DNA from: Collinsella sp.
GTDB taxonomy: Bacteria; Actinomycetota; Coriobacteriia; Coriobacteriales; Coriobacteriaceae
DNA: 64,000 nucleotides
Assembly (NCBI GenBank): GCA_019414265.1
Contig: DXMJ01000008.1
Coordinates: 1 to 64,000 of the forward strand
Reading direction: 5' to 3'
The position numbers were made by a program, and so were the translations under genes. Position 1 is the first letter of the stretch. Each line of letters begins with the position of its first letter. Below are positions 42,132-49,836 of the stretch, piece after piece. Below the pieces are notes generated by a model. That model was given only the letters and a program-made list of their open reading frames with translations, searched no databases and was not told where the DNA came from.

Positions 42132-43016
42132 ATGTCCGATATCGATAATCTGGCCGGGGACACGCGTCCGATCGGCGTGTTCGACTCGGGCCTGGGCGGC
42201 TTAACGGTCGCGCGCGCGATCGCAACGGCGCTTCCGCACGAGTCCGTCTACTATTTCGGTGACACAAAGCGCTGCCCTTATGGCACCCGCACCGAGGACG
42301 AGGTTCGCTCGTTTGCGCTGCAGGCGGGCCGCTGGCTATCGAGGCACGACGTTAAGATCATGGTCATCGCCTGTAACACGGCGACCGCCGCGGCCTTGCG
42401 TCTGGCTCAGCAAGTGCTCGACGTTCCCGTGATCGGCGTGATCGCCCCGGGCGCACGCGCCGCCATCAACAGCACGCGTACGCGCCGCGTGGGCGTGCTC
42501 GCCACCAACCTCACCATTCGCTCGGGCGCCTACACGCGCGCCATCCAGGATTTGGATGCTGGTGTCGATGTGTATGGCTGTCCGGCCTCGAGCTTTGTCG
42601 AGGTCGTCGAGCACGAGCTCGCCTCGGGCGCGCACCTGCAGGAGCAGTGGCTCGAGAACGAGGATATTTTTGATACGCCAGCCGTTCGCGCGCTGGTCGG
42701 CGCCACAGTCGAGCCGCTGCACGATCGCGGCATCGATACCGTGGTGCTCGGCTGTACGCACTTCCCGCTGCTGGTGGGTCCCATCCGCCATGCGCTGGGA
42801 CCCGGGGTGCGCGTGGTGAGCTCCGCCGAGGAGACCACCCGCGAGCTGACCGATATCCTCACGCGCCGTGAGCAGCTGGCGGGCGATACCGCCGAGCCAC
42901 AGCATCGCTTTGCCACCACGTCTGACAACATTGCCGAGTTTGCGGTGGCGGGTAGCTTTATCTTTGGCCAGCCGCTTAAAAGCATTGAGCATGTCGATAT
43001 CGACGAACTCGGTTAG
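42132..43016 (+). CDS. murI: glutamate racemase
   Basis: 294 residues. The two catalytic cysteines are in IACNTATAAAL (Cys81) and GCTHFPLLV (Cys208); IGVFDSGLGGLTVARAI and FGDTKRCPYGTR are signature blocks. It makes D-glutamate for peptidoglycan. GTGAGGTA precedes ATG 42132. The RNase PH gene follows after 53 bases. C-terminal end is about 20 residues longer than usual, ending GQPLKSIEHVDID. Confidence 0.96.
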   Translation: MSDIDNLAGDTRPIGVFDSGLGGLTVARAIATALPHESVYYFGDTKRCPYGTRTEDEVRSFALQAGRWLSRHDVKIMVIACNTATAAALRLAQQVLDVPVIGVIAPGARAAINSTRTRRVGVLATNLTIRSGAYTRAIQDLDAGVDVYGCPASSFVEVVEHELASGAHLQEQWLENEDIFDTPAVRALVGATVEPLHDRGIDTVVLGCTHFPLLVGPIRHALGPGVRVVSSAEETTRELTDILTRREQLAGDTAEPQHRFATTSDNIAEFAVAGSFIFGQPLKSIEHVDIDELG

Positions 43017-43069
43017 GCTCGCAATGTCGCCGGAGGCTTCGCCACATCTTTTGCCGAAAGGATAGTTCC

Positions 43070-43795
43070 ATGGAATACATGCAGGTCAACCGCGCCAACG
43101 GCCGCGCCGCAAACGAGCTGCGCCCCGTTAAGCTCACCCGCGGCGTCATGAAGTACGCCCACGGCTCGTGCCTGGCGGAGTTCGGCGACACGCGCGTACT
43201 GTGCGCCGCCACCATCGAGGAGGGTGTGCCGGGTTGGCGCAAGGGCGCCAAGGCCGGCTGGGTAACGGCGGAATATGCGATGCTGCCGGCCTCGACCGGT
43301 AAACGCTGCAAGCGCGAGCATGCCAACCGCAAGGGCCGCTCCATGGAGATCGAGCGGCTTATCGGCCGCAGCCTGCGTACCGTCGTCAACATGAAGGCGC
43401 TCGGCGAGTACACCGTTACCGTCGACTGCGATGTGATCCAGGCCGATGGCGGCACGCGTACGGCGAGCATTACCGGTGCCTGGTTGGCGCTGCACGACGC
43501 CCTTGCCATGTGGGTCGAGGCGGGAAAACTCGAGCGCATCCCGCTCACGGGCCAGGTTGCCGCCATTTCCATGGGCGTCGTCGACGGCAACACCCTGCTC
43601 GACTTGGATTATTCCGAGGACAGCCACGCCGAGGTCGACATGAACCTCGTCGCCACCGATTCCGGTGAGATGATCGAACTCCAGGGTACCGGCGAGCAGG
43701 CGCCCTTCGATCGCAAGCGTCTCAACGCCCTACTCGACCTGGGTGACAAGGGTATCGCCGAGCTCATCGAGCTTCAGCGCCAAGCCCTCGCCTAA
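43070..43795 (+). CDS. rph: ribonuclease PH
   Basis: 241 residues. RANGRAANELRPVKLTRGVM, RVLCAATIEEGVPGW, EYAMLPASTGKRCKREHANR and RTITGAWLALHDAL-like blocks (here RTASITGAWLAL) identify RNase PH, which trims tRNA 3' ends by phosphorolysis. GAAAGGATA precedes ATG 43070. The stop codon TAA forms part of the left arm of the next hairpin repeat. rdgB follows; the rph-rdgB pairing is common. Confidence 0.96.
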   Translation: MEYMQVNRANGRAANELRPVKLTRGVMKYAHGSCLAEFGDTRVLCAATIEEGVPGWRKGAKAGWVTAEYAMLPASTGKRCKREHANRKGRSMEIERLIGRSLRTVVNMKALGEYTVTVDCDVIQADGGTRTASITGAWLALHDALAMWVEAGKLERIPLTGQVAAISMGVVDGNTLLDLDYSEDSHAEVDMNLVATDSGEMIELQGTGEQAPFDRKRLNALLDLGDKGIAELIELQRQALA

Positions 43796-43832
43796 CCTGC
43801 CAAAAAGGGACAGGTTTATTTTGGCAGGTTTT
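43794..43832 (+). repeat. dispersed hairpin repeat AACCTGCCAAAA...TTTTGGCAGGTT, copy after rph
   Basis: Same 12-bp stem and AGGGACAGGTTTA loop as at 16900, continued identically into TTATCTG and GAAAACGTC. The first two bases of the left arm are the last two of the rph stop codon. Confidence 0.87.
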
Positions 43833-43941
43833 ATCTGGGAAAACGTCGAAGTATAAGACTGCCGTTGATTGAGACGGGAGAGAGGCCGAAGTCCTCGTCG
43901 TCCTCAACTCGGCATTGCTATAGAGACAAAGGAGGCCAGCT

Positions 43942-44583
43942 ATGGCACTTGAGAAGATTGACATCGACACTCTCGACCCGGCGGCGACCATCGTCGTGGC
44001 AACCGGCAACGCCCATAAGCTCACCGAGATCGAGGCCATTTTGGGCAAGGTCATGCCCGAGGTGCGCTTTGTGGCGCTCGGTCAGCTGGGCGATTTTGAG
44101 GACCCCGAGGAAAACGGCACGACGTTTTTGGAGAACGCCATCATCAAGGCGCAGGCTGCCGTTGAGGAGACGGGCCTTATGGCCATCGCCGACGATTCTG
44201 GCTTGGTCGTCGACGCGCTGGACGGCGAGCCGGGCGTGTATAGCGCGCGCTATGCGGGCGTGCATGGCGACGATGCCGCCAACAACGCCAAGCTTCTCGT
44301 TAACCTGGAAGGCGTGGCAGACGAGGATCGTACCGCGCGCTTTATGAGCGTCGTCGCGCTTATCGATACGGACGGCCTGGTCACCTATGGCGAGGGCGCC
44401 TGCGAGGGCGTTATCGCGCACGAGGGCCGCGGCGATCACGGCTTTGGCTACGACCCGCTGTTCCTGCCGGTCGATACGCCGGGCAAGACCATGGCCGAGC
44501 TCACGACGGACGAGAAGAACGCCATCAGCCATCGTTTCCATGCGCTCGAGCATCTGTCCGCTAAGCTGACGGGCGAGGAGTAG
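43942..44583 (+). CDS. rdgB: XTP/dITP diphosphatase (RdgB/HAM1)
   Basis: 213 residues. IVVATGNAHKLTEIEAILG, TTFLENAIIKAQAAVEETGL, MAIADDSGLVVDALDGEPGV and HGFGYDPLF-type (DHGFGYDPLFLP) motifs are complete. It removes non-canonical purine nucleoside triphosphates. AAGGAGG precedes ATG 43942. dtd follows 3 bases after the stop, so the two are co-translated. Confidence 0.96.
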   Translation: MALEKIDIDTLDPAATIVVATGNAHKLTEIEAILGKVMPEVRFVALGQLGDFEDPEENGTTFLENAIIKAQAAVEETGLMAIADDSGLVVDALDGEPGVYSARYAGVHGDDAANNAKLLVNLEGVADEDRTARFMSVVALIDTDGLVTYGEGACEGVIAHEGRGDHGFGYDPLFLPVDTPGKTMAELTTDEKNAISHRFHALEHLSAKLTGEE

Positions 44584-44586
44584 GCC

Positions 44587-45033
44587 GTGCGTGCGGTGGT
44601 ACAGCGCGTGCTCAACGCCGGCGTGACAGTCGACGGCGAGTGCGTGGGCCGTATTGGACGCGGCTACCTGGTGCTGCTGGGCGTGGGCCACGGCGACACA
44701 CGCGCCGAAGCCGACAAGCTGTGGGGCAAGCTCCGCGGGCTGCGTATCAACGAGGATGAGAACGGCAAGACCAACTTGGCGCTGGCGGATGTCGACGGCG
44801 AGGTGCTCGTGGTGTCGCAGTTCACGCTGTTTGCCGACTGCCGCCACGGCCGCCGTCCGTCGTTTACGGACGCCGGCGCGCCCGATGTCGCTAACGAACT
44901 TTACGAGTACTTTCTGACACTCGTCGCTCAGGACGTTGAGCATGTGGCGCACGGTATCTTTGGCGCCGATATGAAGGTCGACCTGGTCAACGACGGTCCG
45001 TTCACCATCGTCCTCGACACCGATAGTCTGTAA
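44587..45033 (+). CDS. dtd: D-aminoacyl-tRNA deacylase
   Basis: 148 residues, standard length. The two active-site motifs are present: SQFTLFADCRHGRRPSF and NDGPFTIVLDT (family consensus NxGPVT; Phe replaces Val). GTG start at 44587. It frees tRNA from D-amino acids, editing at the cytoplasmic translation step. A copy of the 30-bp repeat begins at the first base after its TAA stop. Confidence 0.96.
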   Translation: MRAVVQRVLNAGVTVDGECVGRIGRGYLVLLGVGHGDTRAEADKLWGKLRGLRINEDENGKTNLALADVDGEVLVVSQFTLFADCRHGRRPSFTDAGAPDVANELYEYFLTLVAQDVEHVAHGIFGADMKVDLVNDGPFTIVLDTDSL

Positions 45034-45065
45034 GTAGTCAATTTGGGACCGGGCTTTTTTAGCTG
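45034..45065 (+). repeat. dispersed 30-bp element, copy after dtd
   Basis: GTAGTCAATTTGGGACCGGG and the adjacent CTTTTTTAGCTG directly abut the dtd stop codon. The TTGCGT -35 candidate of the next promoter starts 2 bases after it. Confidence 0.85.
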
Positions 45066-45066
45066 C

Positions 45067-45096
45067 TTGCGTATGGCTGCAACAGGGTGCTATAGT
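45067..45096 (+). promoter_or_regulatory. promoter of the veg-like gene
   Basis: TTGCGT (45067-45072), 18-base spacer, extended -10 TGCTATAGT (45088-45096). The gene starts at 45164, leaving about a 60-base leader. Confidence 0.65.
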
Positions 45097-45163
45097 ATTA
45101 GAGTTTTGTCTATCTTAGGGGTATTATCCCCTTTTTGAATTGCACCCTCTGGAGGCCCTATTC

Positions 45164-45460
45164 ATGGAAGAGATGGAAGTCAATCACGTCGACGACATCC
45201 ACGAGAAGCTGACCGATATGGTGGGCGATCGCGTCAAGGTTAAGGCCAACATGGGCCGTACCCGCGTCATCGAGCGCATGGGCACCATCAAGAGCGTCCA
45301 CCCCGCTGTCTTTATCGTTGAGGTTGACGAGCGTCGCGGCCGCAAATCGCGTCAGTCCTACCAGTACATCGATGTCCTTACCGGCCAGGTCGAACTGTTC
45401 GACCCCGAGAGCGGCGAACATATCTTTACCCCGCTCGGCAACCAGCTCGAGGAGCACTAA
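45164..45460 (+). CDS. Veg family protein (DUF1021)
   Basis: 98 residues. VGDRVKVKANMGRTRVIERMGTI, HPAVFIVEV, SYQYIDVLTGQVELFD match the Veg/DUF1021 family, which in Bacillus influences biofilm formation and spore outgrowth; the biochemical role is unknown. GGAGG lies 9 bases before ATG 45164 (MEEMEV). ispE follows 2 bases after the stop, the same order as veg-ispE in several Gram-positive bacteria. Confidence 0.85.
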   Translation: MEEMEVNHVDDIHEKLTDMVGDRVKVKANMGRTRVIERMGTIKSVHPAVFIVEVDERRGRKSRQSYQYIDVLTGQVELFDPESGEHIFTPLGNQLEEH

Positions 45461-45462
45461 CG

Positions 45463-46359
45463 GTGACCGATCGGTCCCTCATCCTTACCGCGCCGGCAAA
45501 GATTAACCTCTATCTGGGGGTTCATACCGAGCGCGACGCCCGCGGCTATCACAGGGTCGATTCCCTGATGGCAGCCGTCGGTCTAGCCGATGCCGTGACG
45601 GTCACGCCGGCGCAGGCGTTGACCGTCCAGACGGTTCCGGCATCCGATTTTCCCATGCAAAAAAATACGGCCTATCGGGCGGCAATCGCTATGGCCGAGC
45701 GTTACGGTCGCGATGCCAACGTGTGCGTGACGATCGAAAAGCGTATCCCGCTGTGCGCCGGCCTGGGAGGCCCCTCGACGGATGCCGCTGCGGTCATCGT
45801 TGCCTTGGCCGAGCTGTGGGGTATCGACCGTGCCGACCCCGCGCTCGATGACATCGCTCGCGGTATCGGCGCCGACGTGCCGTTCTTTTTGCACACGAGT
45901 CCCGCACTCTACGTCGGCGGGGGAGATGTGCTGGCCACTGAGTATCCTGTGCTTCCGGCGACACCTGTCGTATTGGTCAAACCGCACGAGACGAGCGTTT
46001 CAACGGTTGAAGCGTATCGACGATTTGATGAGAGCCCGGTGCCCGCGGAAAAACCCGATGCGATTGCTTCTGTCTTACGCGCCGGCGATGCCGAGGCGGC
46101 ATATGCGCTCGTTCATAACAATCTGGGCGTCATATCCGCGCAGATGGAGCCGCGGATCCAGGCGGTTCTCGACTGGCTGCGCGCACAGGAGGGAACCGTT
46201 GCCGTGGACGTGTGCGGTTCGGGTGCCTGCTCGTTTGCCATTTGTGATACCGTCGCTGCAGCAGCCCATCTTGCGGGAGCTGCCCAGCAAAATGGCTGGT
46301 GGGCCTGCACGACTGAGCTTATTCCCAACACGGTTCAAATCGACGCGCCAAAGAAATAA
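45463..46359 (+). CDS. ispE: 4-diphosphocytidyl-2-C-methyl-D-erythritol kinase
   Basis: 298 residues of the GHMP kinase fold. APAKINLYLGVHTERDARGY at the N terminus, IPLCAGLGGPSTDAAAVI (ATP loop) and GIGADVPFFL are diagnostic. The GLGGGSSD motif usual in IspE is GLGGPSTD here, a Pro in place of the third Gly. It phosphorylates CDP-ME in the non-mevalonate isoprenoid pathway. GTG start at 45463. Confidence 0.93.
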   Translation: MTDRSLILTAPAKINLYLGVHTERDARGYHRVDSLMAAVGLADAVTVTPAQALTVQTVPASDFPMQKNTAYRAAIAMAERYGRDANVCVTIEKRIPLCAGLGGPSTDAAAVIVALAELWGIDRADPALDDIARGIGADVPFFLHTSPALYVGGGDVLATEYPVLPATPVVLVKPHETSVSTVEAYRRFDESPVPAEKPDAIASVLRAGDAEAAYALVHNNLGVISAQMEPRIQAVLDWLRAQEGTVAVDVCGSGACSFAICDTVAAAAHLAGAAQQNGWWACTTELIPNTVQIDAPKK

Positions 46360-46408
46360 AAATTTCTCTAGCACGCGGCGAAAATCTTTGTTACTATAGT
46401 CGAGCTAA

Positions 46409-46485
46409 CGGGTTGTGGCTCAGTTTGGTAGAGCACTGCGTTCGGGACGCAGGGGTCGCTGGTTCAAATCCAGTCAACCCGACCA
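46409..46485 (+). tRNA. tRNA-Pro (anticodon CGG)
   Basis: Cloverleaf: acceptor CGGGTTG/CAACCCG, D arm GCTC...GAGC, anticodon stem CTGCG/CGCAG with loop TTCGGGA (CGG at 34-36), T arm GCTGG-TTCAAAT-CCAGT, discriminator A, encoded CCA. A TATAGT at 46394-46399 is suitably placed as a -10 box. Confidence 0.96.
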
Positions 46486-46597
46486 GAGCATGAGGAGGGA
46501 CCGCTTCTTGCGGTCCCTTTTTTTAGCTATTGTTGTGATACCGCGGCACCCGCGGTATACTCATTCGAGCTTGTCTCGCTGTATTGTGGAGGTCTAC

Positions 46598-46873
46598 ATG
46601 TTTGGACTGAGGGCTCCTGAGCTCATCATTATTCTCATCGTTGTCTTGATCATCTTCGGGCCTAAGAACCTGCCGAAGCTCGGCAAGTCTCTCGGCTCTA
46701 CCGTCAAGAATATCCGCGAGGGTATGGAGGGCGACGATAAGGGCGAAACCAAGCAGGCCGAGGACGTTGTGGTCGAGGAGTCCAAGGAGGACAAGGAGAT
46801 CGCAGAGCTCGAGGCCAAGCTCGCTGCTGCCAAGAAAAAGCAGGCAGAGGACAGCGACGCGGACGCAGAGTAG
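46598..46873 (+). CDS. tatA: Sec-independent translocase protein TatA
   Basis: 91 residues: one membrane helix (ELIIILIVVLIIFG), the TatA hinge FGPKNLPKLGKSLGS, an amphipathic helix and a highly charged Glu/Lys tail. TatA oligomers make the passage for folded proteins in the twin-arginine pathway. ATG 46598 has TGGAGGTC 7 bases upstream. tatC is not in the window. A terminator follows. Confidence 0.92.
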   Translation: MFGLRAPELIIILIVVLIIFGPKNLPKLGKSLGSTVKNIREGMEGDDKGETKQAEDVVVEESKEDKEIAELEAKLAAAKKKQAEDSDADAE

Positions 46874-46898
46874 TCCCATCCCTTTGGGGTGAGCACCT

Positions 46899-46936
46899 GA
46901 CCGGCTTGCCCGCAGGCTAGCCGGTCTTTTTCGTTT
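46899..46936 (+). terminator. terminator after tatA
   Basis: GACCGGCTTGCC pairs with GGCTAGCCGGTC (one mismatch), then TTTTTCGTTTT. Confidence 0.9.
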
Positions 46937-46979
46937 TGTTGACAGTTGATCGTTACATCATAGTTGGGGAGATATCCGT

Positions 46980-47450
46980 ATGGACGCAAGCCAGATCGTA
47001 CTGACCGCTGAGGGCCGCCAGAAGCTCGTCGAGGAGCTCGCTTGGCGTGAGGGCGATTACGCCAAGGAGATCGTCGAGGACATCAAGGAAGCCCGCGCGT
47101 TCGGCGACCTTTCGGAGAACTCCGAGTACGATGCCGCCAAGGACAAGCAGGCCCAGAATGCTGCTCGCATTGCCGAGATTCAGGCCATCCTCGCCAACGC
47201 TCAGGTTGCTGCCACCACGGGCGATCTGACCGTCTCCATCGGTTCCACCGTTTCTCTGATCGATCCCAACGGTGAGGTCATGGAAGTCACGCTCGTCGGT
47301 ACCACCGAGACCAACTCGCTCGAGCACAAGATCTCCAACGAGTCTCCGGTCGGTCACGCCATCATCGGTCACGGCGAGGGCGACTCCGTTGAGGTCGTTA
47401 CGCCTTCTGGCAAGACTCGCGTCTACACCATCGCCAAGATCGCACGCTAG
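46980..47450 (+). CDS. greA: transcription elongation factor GreA
   Basis: 156 residues. The N-terminal coiled coil begins LTAEGRQKLVEELAWREGD and has AFGDLSENSEYDAAKDKQAQ with the acidic tip residues that reach the RNA polymerase active site. The C-terminal FKBP-like domain ends ISNESPVGHAIIGHGEGDSV. GreA rescues backtracked polymerase by stimulating RNA cleavage. ATG 46980; GGGGAGATAT upstream. A short terminator separates it from lysS. Confidence 0.96.
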   Translation: MDASQIVLTAEGRQKLVEELAWREGDYAKEIVEDIKEARAFGDLSENSEYDAAKDKQAQNAARIAEIQAILANAQVAATTGDLTVSIGSTVSLIDPNGEVMEVTLVGTTETNSLEHKISNESPVGHAIIGHGEGDSVEVVTPSGKTRVYTIAKIAR

Positions 47451-47478
47451 ACCACGGTCCCGCGTAAAGGTATGTTTT

Positions 47479-47512
47479 CGCTCCCTGGGACCGAATCCTG
47501 GGGAGCGTTTTA
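47479..47512 (+). terminator. terminator between greA and lysS
   Basis: CGCTCCC pairs with GGGGAGCG around TGGGACCGAATCCT, then TTTTAG. Only 17 bases separate it from the lysS start, so lysS must have read-through or an overlapping promoter. Confidence 0.7.
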
Positions 47513-47529
47513 GTTTGAGGAGCTAACTT

Positions 47530-49494
47530 ATGGCAGAGAACCAGAACGTCGCCGATCAGGCCTCGACGCTCAACGACGAGCGCGCCACGCGTCTGGCAAA
47601 GCGCGCCGCCCTGTTCGAGGTGGGCCAGAACCCCTATCCCGAGCACTCCGAGATCGAGGACTATGTCGTCGACATTGAGGCCAAATATGCCGATCTTGCC
47701 GATGGCGAGGATACTGAGGACGTCGTGAAGATCGGCGGCCGCGTGGTCGCCAAGCGCGGTCAGGGCAAGATCATGTTTATCGTCGTGCGCGACGCTACCG
47801 CCGAGATTCAGCTGTTCTGCCGCATCAACGACATGGACGAGGCAGCTTGGAATACGCTCAAGGCTCTCGACCTTGGCGATATCCTGGGCGTGACCGGCGT
47901 GGTTGTTCGCACCAAGCGCGGCCAGCTCTCCGTTGCCCCCAAGAGCGCGACGCTGCTCTCCAAGGCCGTTCGCCCGCTGCCCGAGAAGTTCCACGGCCTC
48001 TCCGACAAGGAGACCCGCTATCGTCAGCGCTATGTCGACCTGATTGCCAACGACGATGTTCGCGAGACCTTCCGCAAGCGCTCGCAGATTCTCTCCACCT
48101 TCCGCCGCTTCATGGAATCTGACGGCTACATGGAGGTCGAGACCCCCATCCTGCAGACCATTCAGGGCGGCGCTACGGCCAAGCCGTTCATCACGCACTT
48201 CAACGCGCTCGATCAGGAGTGCTACCTGCGCATTGCTACCGAGCTGCACCTCAAGCGCTGCATCGTCGGTGGCTTTGAGCGCGTCTTCGAGATTGGCCGC
48301 ATCTTCCGCAACGAGGGTATGGACCTCACCCACAACCCCGAGTTCACCACGATGGAGGCCTATCGTGCCTTCTCCGATCTCGAGGGCATGAAGGCACTCG
48401 CCCAGGGTGTCATCAAGGCTGCCAACAAGGCCATCGGCAACCCCGAGGTCATTGAGTACCAGGGTCAGACCATCGATCTTTCCGGTGAGTGGGCAAGCCG
48501 TCCCATGACCGACATCGTCTCGGACGTGCTCGGCAAGCAGGTCACCATCGACACGCCGGTCGAGGAGCTTGCCGCCGCCGCACGCGAGAAGGGCCTGGAG
48601 ATTAAGCCCGAGTGGACTGCTGGCAAGATCATCGCCGAGATTTACGATGAGCTGGGCGAGGACACCATCGTCAACCCGACCTTCGTATGCGATTACCCCA
48701 TCGAGGTCAGCCCGCTTGCCAAGCGTTTTGAGGACGATCCGCGCCTGACGCACCGCTTTGAGCTGGTCATCGCCGGCCACGAGTACGCCAACGCATTCTC
48801 CGAGCTCAACGACCCGGTCGACCAGGCCGAGCGCTTTGCTGCCCAGATGGCTGAGAAGGCCGGCGGCGACGACGAGGCCATGGAGTACGACGAGGACTAC
48901 GTGCGCGCCCTCGAGTACGGTATGCCTCCCGCGGGCGGCATTGGCATCGGTATCGACCGCGTGGTCATGCTGCTCACCAACCAGGCCTCCATTCGCGACG
49001 TCCTGCTGTTCCCGCACATGAAGCCCGAGAAGGGTTTCCAGTCCGGTGCCGCTGCCGCCAAGGCTGCAGAGGCCGGCAACGCCGAAAGCCCGTTCGTCAA
49101 GCCGCTCAAGCCCACGCTCGATTACTCCAAGATCGCCGTTGAGCCGCTGTTCGAGGAGTTCGTCGACTTCGATACCTTCTCCAAGAGCGATTTCCGCGCC
49201 GTGAAGGTTAAGGCGTGCGAGGCCGTCAGGAAGTCCAAGAAGCTGCTGAACTTTACGCTCGACGACGGCACCGGCACCGACCGCACCATCCTCTCCGGCA
49301 TCCATGGCTACTATGAGCCCGAGGACCTGGTCGGCAAGACCTTGCTCGCCATCACCAATCTGCCTCCGCGCAAGATGATGGGTATTCCCAGCTGCGGTAT
49401 GCTGATCAGCGCCATCCACGAGGAGGAGGGCGAGGAGCGCCTCAACCTGATTCAGCTCGACGCTTCCATCCCCGCCGGCGCAAAGATGTACTAA
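47530..49494 (+). CDS. lysS: lysyl-tRNA synthetase (class II) with C-terminal tRNA-binding domain
   Basis: 654 residues. The class-II LysRS core, about residues 15-500, contains the OB-fold anticodon domain, FETPILQ-type motif 1 (here VETPILQTIQGGATAKPF), FEIGRIFRNEGMDLTHNPEF (motif 2) and GIGIGIDRVVMLLTN (motif 3). Residues about 550-654 (FVDFDTFSKSDFRAVKVKAC, NFTLDDGTGTDRTILSGI, PPRKMMGIPSCGMLIS) are a Trbp111/MetG-C-like OB-fold tRNA-binding domain. This appendage is normally on methionyl-tRNA synthetase. The fusion may be usual in Coriobacteriia. GAGGAGC precedes ATG 47530. A hairpin (GTTACGCGGTT/AACCGCGTAAC) follows the stop. Confidence 0.95.
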   Translation: MAENQNVADQASTLNDERATRLAKRAALFEVGQNPYPEHSEIEDYVVDIEAKYADLADGEDTEDVVKIGGRVVAKRGQGKIMFIVVRDATAEIQLFCRINDMDEAAWNTLKALDLGDILGVTGVVVRTKRGQLSVAPKSATLLSKAVRPLPEKFHGLSDKETRYRQRYVDLIANDDVRETFRKRSQILSTFRRFMESDGYMEVETPILQTIQGGATAKPFITHFNALDQECYLRIATELHLKRCIVGGFERVFEIGRIFRNEGMDLTHNPEFTTMEAYRAFSDLEGMKALAQGVIKAANKAIGNPEVIEYQGQTIDLSGEWASRPMTDIVSDVLGKQVTIDTPVEELAAAAREKGLEIKPEWTAGKIIAEIYDELGEDTIVNPTFVCDYPIEVSPLAKRFEDDPRLTHRFELVIAGHEYANAFSELNDPVDQAERFAAQMAEKAGGDDEAMEYDEDYVRALEYGMPPAGGIGIGIDRVVMLLTNQASIRDVLLFPHMKPEKGFQSGAAAAKAAEAGNAESPFVKPLKPTLDYSKIAVEPLFEEFVDFDTFSKSDFRAVKVKACEAVRKSKKLLNFTLDDGTGTDRTILSGIHGYYEPEDLVGKTLLAITNLPPRKMMGIPSCGMLISAIHEEEGEERLNLIQLDASIPAGAKMY

Positions 49495-49544
49495 CTAGTT
49501 ACGCGGTTCTACGAACCGCGTAACGGCTCGACGCTGCGCGCCGC

Positions 49545-49630
49545 CCAGGGCGACAATTTGTCATTCAAAAGGTAAGGCATGACCAGAAGGTCTATGTCTT
49601 GCCTTTTTCATGCCAACTTGTTCGCCCTGG
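49545..49630. repeat. 86-bp nested inverted repeat (cruciform element 4)
   Basis: Outer arms CCAGGGCGACAA (49545-49556) and TTGTTCGCCCTGG (49618-49630, one inserted base) enclose an inner imperfect stem beginning AAAAGGTAAGGCATGACC (49567-49584) and 49589-49607. The build, outer arms plus offset AAAGG-starting inner stem, matches elements 1 and 2. Confidence 0.7.
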
Positions 49631-49682
49631 ACGTCGCTCGCTGTCCGTCCTCTACCTGCGGCGTTGCCTTGGTTGGCACTTA

Positions 49683-49720
49683 GGGACGTTCTTAAACGAC
49701 TAGCCATTCAAGAACGTCCC
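49683..49720. repeat. GGGACGTTCTT hairpin
   Basis: An 11-bp perfect stem GGGACGTTCTT / AAGAACGTCCC with a 16-base loop (AAACGACTAGCCATTC). No T run. Type resembles REP-like palindromes. Confidence 0.75.
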
Positions 49721-49836
49721 CAACGACTACCTAACGGCTATTGCGTACATGACTCACATGACAGTTGTCTCTTTTATGTTTCCTTTAGCCGTCGCTGCCT
49801 AGGATGGGAGTTAGTCGGCAGGAAGGGAGCGTCTGT

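Larger units (their letters stand above)
49495..49836. other. 342-base gap between lysS and the ThrE-like gene
   Basis: It contains, in order, a perfect hairpin GTTACGCGGTT-CTACG-AACCGCGTAAC (49499-49525), the nested inverted repeat at 49545-49630, and the GGGACGTTCTT hairpin at 49683-49720. No coding frame is supported. Confidence 0.75.
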
